Positions 43,934 through 52,800 of a stretch of DNA of 64,000 bases are shown here, one piece after another. Position 1 is the stretch's first letter. The number at the start of each line of letters is the position of its first letter. Made by a program: the position numbers and the translations under genes. The stretch spans positions 1-64,000 of the forward strand of contig NZ_MAXF01000096.1 in assembly GCF_001704635.1 (NCBI RefSeq). The letters run 5' to 3'. The notes beneath the pieces were generated by a model. It saw only the letters and a list, made by a program, of their open reading frames with translations. It had not been told where the DNA came from and searched no databases. Source of the DNA: Streptomyces sparsogenes (lineage in GTDB: Bacteria; Actinomycetota; Actinomycetes; Streptomycetales; Streptomycetaceae).

Positions 43934-45265
43934 ATGCGCAGGATGCTCATCGTCGGGGCCGGCCAGTCCGGCCTCCAGCTCGCCCTGGGGCTCCAGACCC
44001 ACGGGTACGACGTCACCTTGATGTCCAACCGTACGGCCGACGAGATCCGCACCGGCCGGGTCATGTCCACCCAGTGCATGTTCCGCACCGCGCTGCAGCA
44101 CGAGCGTGATCTGGAGATCAACTTCTGGGAGGAGCAGGCCCCGCGCATCCAGGGCCTCGGCGTCTCGGTCGCCGGCCCCGTCACCCCGCTGGGGCACCCG
44201 CGCCTGGTCGACTGGCTGGGCCGGCTGAACGGCTACGCCCAGTCCGTCGACCAGCGGCTGAAGATGGCCGGCTGGATGGAGGCCTTCGAGCGGCGCGGCG
44301 GCCGGCTGGTCGTCCACGGCGCGGCCGTCTCCGACCTGAACTTCCTCGCCGAGCGGTACGACCTGGTGCTGGTCGCCGCGGGCAAGGGCGAGCTGGGCTC
44401 CCTCTTCAGGCGCGACGCGGCCCGCTCCCCGTACACCACCCCGCAGCGCGCCCTCGCCGTCGCCTACGTCCACGGCCTCGCCCCCCGGCTGGAACACCCC
44501 GACATCGAGGCGGTGCGCTGCAATCTGGTGCCCGGCGTGGGCGAGCTGTACATCATGCCCGCCCTCACCACCTCCGGGCGCGCCGACATCCTCTTCTGGG
44601 AGGCCATCCCGGGCGGCCCGGCCGATGTCTTCCAGGGCGTCACCGACCCCTCCGAACACCTCGCGCTCACCCTCGAGCTGATGGAGTGGTTCACGCCCTG
44701 GGAGTACGGACGGGCCACCCGGGTCGAGCTGACGGACGCGGGCGGCACCCTGTCCGGGCGGTACGCCCCGACCGTCCGCGACCCCGTCGGCCGGCTGCCG
44801 GGCGGCGGGCTGGTCCTCGGCGTCGCCGATGTGGTGGTCACCAACGACCCGCTCACCGGCCAGGGCTCCAACTCCGCAGCGAAGTGCGCCGCCTCGTACC
44901 TGGCGAGCATCGTCGAGCACGGCGACCGGCCCTTCGACGAGGCGTGGATGCGGCGGGCGTTCCAGCGCTTCTGGGCCATGGCGCGGCATGTGACGAAGTG
45001 GACCAACGCGATGCTGGCCCCGCCGCCCGAACACATCGTGCGGCTCCTGGGCGCGGCGGGCCAACTGCCCGCGGTCGCCCACCGCTTCGTCAACGGCTTC
45101 GACGACCCGGCCGACTTCGAGAACTACTTCTACGAGCCGGACAAGACCGCGGCGTTTCTCGAGGAGGCGGAGGCCGGCGCGGCCGGGAACCCCGAGGCCC
45201 CCGAGGCCCTGGGGACCGACCCGGCCGAGGAGACGGCCGGCGAGGCCGCCGAGCAGGTGGGCTAG
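43934..45265 (+). CDS. Styrene/indole monooxygenase-like FAD protein (StyA family)
   Basis: This 443-residue flavoprotein starts with the Rossmann motif ILIVGAGQSGLQLALGLQTH in shifted form (MLIVGAGQSGLQLA). It has the StyA-type segments VMSTQCMFRTALQHERDL, LVAAGKGELGSLFRRD and LGVADVVVTNDPLTGQGSNS, the last binding FAD ribitol. StyA enzymes take FADH2 from a separate reductase and epoxidise styrene or indole. No reductase gene is adjacent. The ATG follows cvnD by 12 bp, so it is probably the fifth cistron of the conservon. The 40-residue Glu/Ala tail is extra. Confidence 0.87.
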   Translation: MRRMLIVGAGQSGLQLALGLQTHGYDVTLMSNRTADEIRTGRVMSTQCMFRTALQHERDLEINFWEEQAPRIQGLGVSVAGPVTPLGHPRLVDWLGRLNGYAQSVDQRLKMAGWMEAFERRGGRLVVHGAAVSDLNFLAERYDLVLVAAGKGELGSLFRRDAARSPYTTPQRALAVAYVHGLAPRLEHPDIEAVRCNLVPGVGELYIMPALTTSGRADILFWEAIPGGPADVFQGVTDPSEHLALTLELMEWFTPWEYGRATRVELTDAGGTLSGRYAPTVRDPVGRLPGGGLVLGVADVVVTNDPLTGQGSNSAAKCAASYLASIVEHGDRPFDEAWMRRAFQRFWAMARHVTKWTNAMLAPPPEHIVRLLGAAGQLPAVAHRFVNGFDDPADFENYFYEPDKTAAFLEEAEAGAAGNPEAPEALGTDPAEETAGEAAEQVG

Positions 45266-45277
45266 CCACGGAGCGCG

Positions 45278-46546
45278 TCAGCCCTTGGTCGGGCGCACGG
45301 CGCCGCGCAGCGGGTTGGACGCGAGCGGCGACAGCTTGACCCGGGTGCCCGGGCGCGGGGCCTGCACCACCATGCCGTTGCCCGCGTAGATCGCCACATG
45401 GCTCGCGCCCTTGAAGTAGACCACCAGGTCGCCGGGGCGCAGCCGGTTGAGCTTCACATGCGGCAGCCGGCGCCACTGCTCCTGGCTGGTGCGCGGAATG
45501 GGCCGCCCCGCGTGCGCCCACGCCTGGGAGGTCAGCCCCGAGCAGTCGAAGGAGCCCGGCCCCTCCGCACCCCAGACGTACGGCTTGCCGATCTGGTTCA
45601 TCGCGTACCGCAGCGCCCGCTGCCCGGCCGCGGCGGAAGCGAGGGGGCGGCGGGGGGCACGGTGGGGGGCGGCCGTGGTCCGGGGGGTGGGCTCCTTGGG
45701 CCGCGGCGACACGTGCTCCGGTTCCTCGGGCTCGGCGGTACCCGTGCCGGTGGCTTCCGGGTCGGGGGCGGAGGTGTCGCGCGCCTCGGGCGAGGGGCCC
45801 TCGCCACCGGTGCCGTGGTCCGAATCGGTGGCGGCATCGGGTCCGGCGTGGGCGCGGGCCGCCGGGGGGTCGAGGGCGCCGGAGGCGAGCAGATCGCGCT
45901 GCGCCTTCTCGGTGTCCCGGCGCTCCCGCTCCTCGATCGCCCTGAGCTGACGCCGACTCAGCGAGGCCAGGGTCCTCTCGATGGCGGTGAGCCGTTTCTC
46001 GACCTTGTCCCGCTGTTTCTTCCGTTTCATGGCGAGGGCCAGCTGTTTCCTGAGCGCGGCCCGGGCCCGTTTGGCGAGCCCTTCCGCGTACGCCTCCCCT
46101 CTGGTCAGCCGTTCCACCACGATCGCCTGGCGGTCGGCGGCCCGGCTCAGCTCGCGCGACTGCTCGGCCGCCTGGTCGGGGCTGGGGGCCAGCAGCGCCA
46201 GCAGGAAGGAGTACGAGGACAGCGGGGTGCGGTCCTGGTACTGCTCTCGGGCGAGCCGCCCCGCGTCGTCGTGGCTGATGGCGAGCCGGCCGCGGGTGCG
46301 GGCCAGGGCGACGGTCAGCGCCCGGGTCCTGGCGCGCTGTCTGCGCAGCTTCTCCTCGGTGGCGTTGTACTCCTCGGTCGACTCCTCGGCCTTGCGGTAC
46401 AGCGTCTTGAGCTGCGTCAGCAGCTCCGCGACGGACCGCTCGGCGGGGGGAGCGGCGGCCGCGGGCGCCGACGGAACGGGCGTTGCCAGCGCGGCGGCCG
46501 CGGTCAGCGCCACCGCGCAGACCGATCCCACGATACGTCCTGACAC
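45278..46546 (-). CDS. Secreted NlpC/P60 peptidoglycan hydrolase
   Basis: This 422-residue protein has a signal peptide (ALTAAAALATPVPSAPAAAA), a coiled coil from about 40 to 230 with many Arg/Lys/Glu heptads, a Pro/Glu/Thr-rich linker (230-310), and a C40 peptidase domain. The catalytic Cys lies in GSFDCSGLTSQAWA, the His in GASHVAIYAGNG, with WGAEGPG in front. It cleaves stem peptides of peptidoglycan, as RipA-like enzymes do; the coiled coil may keep it inactive. It lies 12 bp from the convergent monooxygenase gene. Confidence 0.92.
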   Translation of the reverse strand: MSGRIVGSVCAVALTAAAALATPVPSAPAAAAPPAERSVAELLTQLKTLYRKAEESTEEYNATEEKLRRQRARTRALTVALARTRGRLAISHDDAGRLAREQYQDRTPLSSYSFLLALLAPSPDQAAEQSRELSRAADRQAIVVERLTRGEAYAEGLAKRARAALRKQLALAMKRKKQRDKVEKRLTAIERTLASLSRRQLRAIEERERRDTEKAQRDLLASGALDPPAARAHAGPDAATDSDHGTGGEGPSPEARDTSAPDPEATGTGTAEPEEPEHVSPRPKEPTPRTTAAPHRAPRRPLASAAAGQRALRYAMNQIGKPYVWGAEGPGSFDCSGLTSQAWAHAGRPIPRTSQEQWRRLPHVKLNRLRPGDLVVYFKGASHVAIYAGNGMVVQAPRPGTRVKLSPLASNPLRGAVRPTKG

Positions 46547-46718
46547 GGTCTCACCTCCGGGCTCGACGACCTCGGGGCGATCGTGACATGGCCAGTCGTA
46601 TATTCAGGAGAATTATCCGCGAGTCGGGCCAATACGGTCACCCGTCCGGCGGCCGTCCGCCCGCCCGTTCTGTCGCATGTCCGTACGAGCCGTACGGGCT
46701 CGCTGTCCTGCCGTACCG

Positions 46719-46985
46719 TCAGCCGGGCTTCGACCAGGGCCACTTCGGCCCGGTGTGCGCCCGGCCCTCCGGGTCGTACTCGTACCGCCACCCGCGCACC
46801 AGCCCCAGCCGGCGCGAGGTGGCGGCCGGAACCCGGCGGTAGACGTACACCGTCGGCGGCCCTCCGCTCTCGTCCGGGACCGGCACCTCGTACGTCTTCG
46901 GCGGCTGCCCGGTCAGCCCGACCAGCACCGGCAGCACCCGGCCGTCCAGCGGCCCGCCCACGAAGGGCGTCTCCTCGCTTCTCAC
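46719..46985 (-). CDS. Conserved hypothetical protein, 88 aa
   Basis: This small soluble protein begins with [19 protein letters not shown] and has mid and end segments [17 protein letters not shown] and [17 protein letters not shown]. The pattern GGPLDGR...YEYDPE recurs in short actinomycete and phage-type proteins of unknown role. It stands in front of the TetR/AurF pair on the same strand, with a gap of 36 bp. Confidence 0.65.
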   Translation of the reverse strand: MRSEETPFVGGPLDGRVLPVLVGLTGQPPKTYEVPVPDESGGPPTVYVYRRVPAATSRRLGLVRGWRYEYDPEGRAHTGPKWPWSKPG

Positions 46986-47021
46986 CGCACCAGTGTCACA
47001 GCGCTTCTCGCCGCAGCGGCG

Positions 47022-47855
47022 TCACAGCAGGTGGGAGGCGTCGCCGAGCACCGGCAGCAGACGCCGCGCCAGCGCCCCCACCTGGCCCTCCGCGGTCTCC
47101 AGCGCCAGTGCCGCCCGCAGCACCCGCGCCGTTCGCGGGTCGCCCGCGGCGGTGGCGGCCATCAGCGCGACGAAGTGGTCGACGAGCCAGTCGCGCAGCT
47201 CGGCCACCGGCGGCTGCTTCTCCTCGTCCAGCCACATCAGCGAGGCGGCCTCGACCGCGGTGATCCACGTGCGCACCATCATCCGCAGCCGCGGGCCCGG
47301 TTCCGCCACCTCCAGGTGGAGCAGGATCTGATCGGCCGCGGCCCGCCGCACCTCGTCCACGATCGCGTTGGTCCGCGAGGTCTCCGCGACGCTGCCGCTC
47401 TGCAACAGCGCGCTGAACCCCGCGGCGTGCTCGTCCACGAACGCGAGATAGCGGTCGAGACCCCGGCGCAGCCGTACGGTGAGCGGGCCGCTCCGCGGCT
47501 CGGCGAAGCACAGCTCCAGCTCGTCGGCGGCGCTGCGCAGCGCGGCCTCGTACAACTGCTGCTTGCCGCCGGGGAAGTAGCGGTAGACCAGCGGGCGGGA
47601 GGCCCCGGCGGCGGTGGCCACATCGTCCAGCGAGACGTCCTCCGGCGCGCGGTGGGCGAACAGCGTGAGCGCGGCGGCGATCAGCTGCGCGCGCCGCTCC
47701 TCCACGCTCAGCCTGCGGTAGGCGCCGCGGCGCGCGGGGCGCGTGGCGGCGCCCGCCGCGGTGGCGGCCACCGGCGCGGCGGGTGCCGCGGGGGACGCCA
47801 CGGCGCGGGTCGCTGCCGCCGGCTGCGCCGGGGCGGTGCCGCTGCCTGTCGTCAT
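47022..47855 (-). CDS. TetR family regulator
   Basis: This 277-residue regulator carries an unusual Ala/Pro/Thr-rich N-terminal tail of about 45 residues. The DNA-binding domain follows (AQLIAAALTLFAHRAPEDVS, LDDVATAAGASRPLVYRYFP) and then a helical C-terminal domain with ALLQSGSVAETSRTNAIVDE. It lies 111 bp after the diiron oxygenase gene on the same strand, as TetR/AurF-type pairs often do in Streptomyces. The operator candidate before the oxygenase may be its target. The long tail may be an annotation artefact if translation starts later. Confidence 0.86.
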   Translation of the reverse strand: MTTGSGTAPAQPAAATRAVASPAAPAAPVAATAAGAATRPARRGAYRRLSVEERRAQLIAAALTLFAHRAPEDVSLDDVATAAGASRPLVYRYFPGGKQQLYEAALRSAADELELCFAEPRSGPLTVRLRRGLDRYLAFVDEHAAGFSALLQSGSVAETSRTNAIVDEVRRAAADQILLHLEVAEPGPRLRMMVRTWITAVEAASLMWLDEEKQPPVAELRDWLVDHFVALMAATAAGDPRTARVLRAALALETAEGQVGALARRLLPVLGDASHLL

Positions 47856-47966
47856 GCCTGGCAGCGTAACCGGCCCTGCGTTCGGTTTGCTCCCAGGGGC
47901 CCGCGCACCCTCGCTCCCGGCGGCGGCGTGCCGCTTCGGCCACTCCCCGGCAGGCCCGCCCCGCGG

Positions 47967-48896
47967 CTACGCCAGCAGGCCGGAGCTCTGCCACAACCGG
48001 CGCCCCGCGCCGCGCAGCACGCCGATGTCGTCGAGGAAGTCCGTCAGCCGCTTCGCGCCCGCCCGCATCACCTCGCGCCGGTGGCCGCTCGCCCGCACCT
48101 GCTCGACCGCCGCCCGCCGGTCGAGCCCCACCTCCGTGTACACGCGCGGGTTGACGAAGGCGCGCGCGAAGATCCGGGCGAACTCGCCCGAGCCGATCCG
48201 GGTCAGCTCCGCCTCCCAGCGCGGCGCCGACACCATCTGGCGGCGCAACTCCTCGCGCGCGTACCGCACATGCCGCGCCTCCTCCACGACATGGATCCGG
48301 GTGACCCCGCGCACCAGCGGCTGGACCCGCTCGTCGGGGAAGGTCAGCCGCTGCATCCAGTCCAGGACCTCCTCGCCGAGGAGGGTCGCGGTGAACGAGC
48401 CGGGGGTCGTGGAGACCGTCTTGAAGAAGCGGCCGAGGTTGTGGTGCAGCCGGGCGGGCGGGTAGGCGGGGGTGCCGCCCTTGGCGATCAGCCGGGCGAA
48501 CATCTTCGAGTGGCGGCACTCGTCGGCGATTTCGGTGAGCGCGTAGCGCACATGCGCGCTGGTCGCGGGCTTGTCGTAGATATGGCGGGTGAGCAGCTGG
48601 ATCAGGATGACCTCGAACCATATGCCGAGCGAGGCCAGCGCCGCCGCCTCGTGCCGCGACAGCAGCACGCGCTGCTCCTCGGACATCCGCCGCCACATGG
48701 GCGTGTCGTAGAGGGAGACCAGCTCCGGCGGCCAGAACCACTTGCCCGGCTCGTACGGCGCGTCCCAGTCGAGTTCGGTGTCCGGGTCGAAGGAGTGCCG
48801 GGCGGAGGACTTCAGCAGCCGCTCGGCCACCGCCTCGCGGTCCTTGAGCGGCCCGAGCGCGTCGCGCGGCGCGGTGGGCCGGATGGTCGTCGTCAT
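47967..48896 (-). CDS. AurF-type diiron oxygenase
   Basis: This 309-residue all-helical protein has two metal-binding helices of the ferritin-like class: ALTEIADECRHSKMF and RIHVVEEARHVRYA, each with E-x6-H-type ligands, plus ASLGIWFEVILIQLLTRH. It resembles AurF N-oxygenases, which convert aryl amines to nitro groups, and related fatty-acid-type oxygenases. The ATG at 48896 is preferred since GAGG lies just upstream; an ATG at 48914 adds six residues. The substrate is unknown. Confidence 0.85.
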   Translation of the reverse strand: MTTTIRPTAPRDALGPLKDREAVAERLLKSSARHSFDPDTELDWDAPYEPGKWFWPPELVSLYDTPMWRRMSEEQRVLLSRHEAAALASLGIWFEVILIQLLTRHIYDKPATSAHVRYALTEIADECRHSKMFARLIAKGGTPAYPPARLHHNLGRFFKTVSTTPGSFTATLLGEEVLDWMQRLTFPDERVQPLVRGVTRIHVVEEARHVRYAREELRRQMVSAPRWEAELTRIGSGEFARIFARAFVNPRVYTEVGLDRRAAVEQVRASGHRREVMRAGAKRLTDFLDDIGVLRGAGRRLWQSSGLLA

Positions 48897-48952
48897 GCTT
48901 GGCACCTCGGTCATGGCGGGGCCGCCGGGGGGTTACCGGCGGATACATCTTA

Positions 48953-48967
48953 TGAGACGACGTGTCA
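48953..48967. promoter_or_regulatory. Quasi-palindrome, candidate TetR operator
   Basis: TGA-g-ACG-a-CGT-g-TCA is a 15-bp dyad with one mismatched pair per arm. It lies 57 bp before the oxygenase ATG, beside an A/T-rich ATACATCTTATG that could be a -10 region. Confidence 0.45.
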
Positions 48968-49059
48968 GCAAGCGCGTCAATCCCCCGCGTACGACCGCCC
49001 GACCCGCACCCGGGAAAACCGCGATGCGCACACCTCCCCCCACTGGCACGATGCCCACC

Positions 49060-49980
49060 ATGACCGCGACCCCCGTCCCGAACCCCTCGGCCGCCCGCCG
49101 CAGCATGGAGGCCCTCGCCCTCGGCGACGCCTTCGGCGAGCGCTGGTTCCCGCTCTTCCGCGACCGCCGGCGGGCGCACGCCGAGATCCGGGCGCGGGCG
49201 GTCCCGGAGGAGTCGCCGTGGCCCTGGACGGACGACACGGCGATGGCGCTCGGCGTGCTGAGCGTGCTGGGCGACCACGGGCGGATCGACCAGACCCGCC
49301 TGGCCCGGACCCTGGCCGACACCTTCCTGTCCGACCCCGGCCGCGGCTACGGCAGCGGCATGCACGAACTCCTGCCCTCGCTCGCCGCCGCCCCCGCCTC
49401 CTGGCCCACCGCCACCCGCGCCCTCTTCCGCGGCGAGGGCAGCCTCGGCAACGGCGCGGCGATGCGGGTCGCCCCGCTCGGCGCCTGGTTCAGCGCGGAC
49501 CCGGACCACGCCGCCGAACAGGCCCGCCGCTCGGCCGAGGTCACCCACGCCCACCCCCAGGGCATCGCCGGCGCGATAGCGGTCGCCGTCGCCGCGGCCC
49601 TCACCGCCCGCCGCGCCCCCATCCCCGACCTCCTGCGCGAGGTCGCCGACCGCACCCCGCCCGGCCCGGTCCACGACGGTCTCACCCACGCCACCTCCCT
49701 GCCCCCCGCCACCACCCCACGCCAAGCCGCCGACCTGCTGGGCAGCGGCCGCCGCATCCGCGCCGACGACACCGTCCCCTTCGCCCTGTGGTGCGCCGCC
49801 CGCCACCAGGACGACCTGATCGCCGCCCTGTGGATCACGGCGGAGGGCCTCGGCGACGTCGACACCACCTGCGCCATCGTGGGCGGCGTCGTCGGAGCCG
49901 CCACCGGCGTGTCGGCCGTCCCCCCGTCCTGGCTCGACCGCCGCGAACCCCTGCCCGCGTGGGTGGCGGCGCTGCCCTGA
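49060..49980 (+). CDS. ADP-ribosylglycohydrolase family protein
   Basis: This 306-residue protein opens with RRSMEALALGDAFGERW and has the metal-binding TDDTAMALG at about residues 57-65, LGNGAAMRVAPLGAW, VTHAHPQGIAGAIAVAVAAA and the closing GLGDVDTTCAIVGGVVGA. These are the magnesium sites of DraG/ARH hydrolases, which remove ADP-ribose from Arg or other groups. The ATG at 49060 is preferred among three nearby in-frame ATGs (49024, 49051, 49060). No ADP-ribosyltransferase is adjacent. Confidence 0.88.
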   Translation: MTATPVPNPSAARRSMEALALGDAFGERWFPLFRDRRRAHAEIRARAVPEESPWPWTDDTAMALGVLSVLGDHGRIDQTRLARTLADTFLSDPGRGYGSGMHELLPSLAAAPASWPTATRALFRGEGSLGNGAAMRVAPLGAWFSADPDHAAEQARRSAEVTHAHPQGIAGAIAVAVAAALTARRAPIPDLLREVADRTPPGPVHDGLTHATSLPPATTPRQAADLLGSGRRIRADDTVPFALWCAARHQDDLIAALWITAEGLGDVDTTCAIVGGVVGAATGVSAVPPSWLDRREPLPAWVAALP

Positions 49981-49983
49981 CGC

Positions 49984-50025
49984 ACGGGATGGAGAGGGCC
50001 TGTTTACGGGATGGAGAGGGGCCTG
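49984..50025. repeat. Two near-identical 19/20-bp copies at convergent gene ends
   Basis: ACGGGATGGAGAGGGCCTG (49984-50002) is repeated as ACGGGATGGAGAGGGGCCTG (50006-50025). The second copy encodes the C-terminus of the secreted-protein gene and the first is just downstream, so the gene end is tandemly duplicated. Confidence 0.65.
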
Positions 50026-50708
50026 CCGCCCAGGCCGCCCACCTTGTCGAGCAGGCCACCCGCGTTTCCGAGCTTGTCCAGGCCCGGCAGCTTGTCCAGG
50101 CCGGGAAGCTTGTCCAGCTGATTCAGGGGGGACAGCGCGGGTGCCTGGGGCGAGAGGCCATCGTCGATCCGCAGGTCGAACTGTGCCCACGCCTTGTCGG
50201 TCATCCTCGGGTCGGTGGTGCCGGGCTGGGCGTCGTTGAGCAGCTCGGCCGTCTGCTGCAGAGGCCGGCCGGGAGCGAGGAAGTAGTCCCTGTCCACCTC
50301 GCCCTTCTTGCCCATCGTCTGCGCGGTCTCGCCCTCGAACAGCACTCCGTGGACGTGGACATTGACCTGGTTCTCCCGGGCGCCGGCCAGGTTGGAGTTC
50401 TGCGCCGGGCTCACATACCGGTAGGTGACGTACCACTCGACGCGCATGGACTCGCCGCAGCGGTCGACGTACTGGCGCTCCAGGGGCGGCGTGTCCAGGA
50501 CGAGCGTCAGGTCGATCGGGTGGTTCATCATCGGGCAGTCGACGTAGCTGCCGCCGCCCTTGTAGTCGGCGGACCACAGGCTGAGCGTCCCGGCCACATG
50601 CCCGGGCGTGGCGGCCGGTGCGGGGGCCGCCGAGGCGGTTCCGACTGTCGCCGTGCAGAGGCCGAACAGGATGGCGGTACAGGCTGTCAGCAGACGCGGT
50701 CGACGCAC
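50004..50708 (-). CDS. Secreted protein of unknown function
   Basis: This 234-residue protein has a signal peptide (LLTACTAILFGLCTATVGTA ... ASA). The mature part shows CPMMNHPIDLTLVLDTPP and YVDRCGESMRVEWYVTYRYV, with two cysteines that may pair. VNVHVHGVLFEG and DLRIDDGLSP follow. The C-terminus contains a LDKLPGLDKLPGLDKLG repeat made by 18-bp DNA repeats. I do not recognise the family. It is the outermost of three minus-strand genes after the convergent glycohydrolase. Confidence 0.7.
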   Translation of the reverse strand: MRRPRLLTACTAILFGLCTATVGTASAAPAPAATPGHVAGTLSLWSADYKGGGSYVDCPMMNHPIDLTLVLDTPPLERQYVDRCGESMRVEWYVTYRYVSPAQNSNLAGARENQVNVHVHGVLFEGETAQTMGKKGEVDRDYFLAPGRPLQQTAELLNDAQPGTTDPRMTDKAWAQFDLRIDDGLSPQAPALSPLNQLDKLPGLDKLPGLDKLGNAGGLLDKVGGLGGRPLSIP

Positions 50709-50798
50709 GGCGAACTCCGATCACTCCAACGCCAGGACAACCACCTTGAGCGATTCACGGGGGAGGGAAGAGCTGTACGCGGCGGGGATGCGATGGAT

Positions 50799-51677
50799 TC
50801 ACCCGATTGACGGGCTTGGTGCGAGGGGGCCGGACGTGGACCCCGGCGCGCGCAGAGCCTTGGTCGTGAACTCGTCGAGCGGGTAGAACAGCTCGATCGC
50901 CAGCTCGGAGAGCGTCACATCCGCCGGCGCCCCGAACGTGGCCATCGTGCTGAACATCGACAGCTCGCCCATCGGGGTGCGCACCCGCAGCGGCACCTGG
51001 AAGGGGCCAGGCCGCGTGGCCGGGGTGTCGGGACCGGGGCCGGGGGCGAGGGCCGGGGCCGGAGCCGGGGCGTCCTCGGGCGGGGGCGCGGGCGCCGGGT
51101 AGTCGCGCACCTCCTCGTACAGCGCCCGCAGCTCCGCGTCGCCGGTGGCGTCGGCCTGGCGGCGCAGCCGTTGGAGGGCGAGGGCGCGGAACTGGCCGAG
51201 GTTGACCAGGCGGGGGGCCAGGCCGTCGGGGTGGAGGGTCAGGCGGTAGACGTTGGGGCGGGAGTCCAGCAGATGGGGCGGTACGCCGTCGGTCAGGACC
51301 GCCATGGCGCGGTTGCCCGTGACCACGTTCCACAGCCGGTCCACCACGACGGCCGGATACGGCTCGTGGGCGGACAGCATCGTGTCGAGCGCGGCGCGTA
51401 CGGACGCCATCTCCTCGTCGTCCAGGCTGCTCTCCCGGTACGCCGGGGCGTAGTCGGCGGCCAGCAGAAGCGTGTTGCGCTCGCGCAGGGGCACGTCCAG
51501 GGCGGTGGACAGGCGCAGCACCATCGCCCGGCTGGGGCGGGCGCGTCCGGTCTCCACGCAGGACAGGTGGCGCGCGGAGGTGTCCGCGAGCAGCGCGAGT
51601 TCGAGCTGGCTGAGCCTGCGGCGCCGGCGCCACTCCCGGAGCAGGGCGCCGACCCGGGAGGGCTGGTCCACATCCAT
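50799..51677 (-). CDS. XRE family regulator with MmyB-like ligand domain
   Basis: This 292-residue protein has an N-terminal helix-turn-helix (LREWRRRRRLSQLELALLAD, TSARHLSCVETGRARPSRAM) and the MmyB-type C-terminal domain (LLLAADYAPAYRESSLDDEE, YPAVVVDRLWNVVTGNRA, LVNLGQFRALALQRLRRQ). MmyB folds bind hydrophobic ligands such as lipids. A Pro/Ala-rich insert interrupts the C-terminal part. It diverges from a small membrane-protein gene, which is a likely target. Confidence 0.88.
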   Translation of the reverse strand: MDVDQPSRVGALLREWRRRRRLSQLELALLADTSARHLSCVETGRARPSRAMVLRLSTALDVPLRERNTLLLAADYAPAYRESSLDDEEMASVRAALDTMLSAHEPYPAVVVDRLWNVVTGNRAMAVLTDGVPPHLLDSRPNVYRLTLHPDGLAPRLVNLGQFRALALQRLRRQADATGDAELRALYEEVRDYPAPAPPPEDAPAPAPALAPGPGPDTPATRPGPFQVPLRVRTPMGELSMFSTMATFGAPADVTLSELAIELFYPLDEFTTKALRAPGSTSGPLAPSPSIG

Positions 51678-51812
51678 GGGCCCGAGCCTGGCCGCGGGCG
51701 GATCAGCGCGGCCATGACCTCGGAGGTCATTGAGTCCATGACCGCGCGATGTCACGGTTTCCGCACACCAGGGGCCGGGCCGGGCCCGGCCACGCACACG
51801 GAGGGGACCCGT

Positions 51813-52244
51813 ATGAGCATTCAGGCCACGCACCACTCCACGACCGCGACCCCGGACCTGCTGCGCACCAGCCTGCGCGTGGACAGCTGGGCCACCGCCG
51901 CCTTCGGGGCCGTCATGCTGGCCGGGGCCACGTGGCTCAGGGATCCGCTGGGGCTGCCGGTGGCCCTGTCGGTCGTGCTCGGGATCGTCATGCTGGCCGG
52001 GGGCGCCGTGCTCGCGCTGATCGCCAGGTATCCGCGGATCCCGGTGGGGGCGGCGGCGGCCGTGGTCGTGGTCAACTCCCTGTCCTGCCTGGGGATGGTG
52101 GCGCTGGCCTGCACGGACGTGGTGGCGCTCACCGGGTTCGGGCGGGCGTTCATGGTCGTCGGGGCGGTGGCGGTCGCGGTGTTCGGCGAGTTGGAGTTCG
52201 TGGGCCTGCGGCGGGCGCGGCGCATGAGTGGCCGGCCCGCGTAA
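51813..52244 (+). CDS. Small four-helix membrane protein
   Basis: This 143-residue protein has four membrane helices (AAFGAVMLAGATWLRDPLGL, ALSVVLGIVMLAGGAVLALI, AAAAVVVVNSLSCLGMVALA, AFMVVGAVAVAVFGELEFVG). It has no known catalytic motif. The ATG follows GGAGGGGA. It diverges from the MmyB-type regulator and probably is controlled by it. Function unknown. Confidence 0.75.
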   Translation: MSIQATHHSTTATPDLLRTSLRVDSWATAAFGAVMLAGATWLRDPLGLPVALSVVLGIVMLAGGAVLALIARYPRIPVGAAAAVVVVNSLSCLGMVALACTDVVALTGFGRAFMVVGAVAVAVFGELEFVGLRRARRMSGRPA

Positions 52245-52275
52245 GGATCCGAGGGGCCCGGGACATAGAGCGGGT

Positions 52276-52800
52276 GTGGAGAAGATACACACGGGGGACG
52301 AGCGCGGGCGCTCGGCTCGGTTCACCGACCTGTACGCCCGCGAACACCCACGCGTCGTCGCCTTCGTGCACCGGCGGGTGGGCGTTCGCGGCGCGGCCGA
52401 GGAACTGGCCGCGGAGGTGTTCCGCATCGCGTGGGAGCACACCCTCACCAAGGAAGGCGAGGTCACGGCCGGCTGGCTGTTCGTCACCGCCCGCAATCTC
52501 GTACGCAACCACTACCGCGCCGAGGCCCGCCTGAGCGAGTTGCACCGGCGGATCACGGACGAGCTGGGCCGCGCGGCGGCGACCGGCCAGGACTCAGCGG
52601 TGCTCGACACGCTCGACCGGCTGCCCGCCCACCACCGCGAGGTGCTGGTGCTGAGCTACTGGGACGGGCTGAGCGCGGCCGAGGCCGGCGCGGTACTGGG
52701 GTGTGGTGCCCCGGCGGTGTGGGTGCGGCTGCACCGCGCCCGCAAAGCGTTCCGTGACCTGTACCGGACCCCGGCCCCCTCGACCATGGAGTCAGCATGA
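52276..52800 (+). CDS. ECF-type sigma factor
   Basis: This 174-residue sigma-70 protein has region 2 (TDLYAREHPRVVAFVHRRVG, ELAAEVFRIAWEHTL, TAGWLFVTARNLVRNHYR) and region 4 (LDRLPAHHREVLVLSYWDGL, AEAGAVLGCGAPAVWVRLHR). The GTG at 52276 is likely leaderless. The stop overlaps the next start as ATGA, so sigma factor and membrane partner are co-translated. Confidence 0.87.
   Translation: MEKIHTGDERGRSARFTDLYAREHPRVVAFVHRRVGVRGAAEELAAEVFRIAWEHTLTKEGEVTAGWLFVTARNLVRNHYRAEARLSELHRRITDELGRAAATGQDSAVLDTLDRLPAHHREVLVLSYWDGLSAAEAGAVLGCGAPAVWVRLHRARKAFRDLYRTPAPSTMESA

Noticed and set aside
46547-46718. Cyclic-di-AMP (ydaO) riboswitch in front of the NlpC/P60 gene
   Set aside because: Such genes often have one in actinomycetes, but I could not find the conserved core in the upstream minus-strand sequence.
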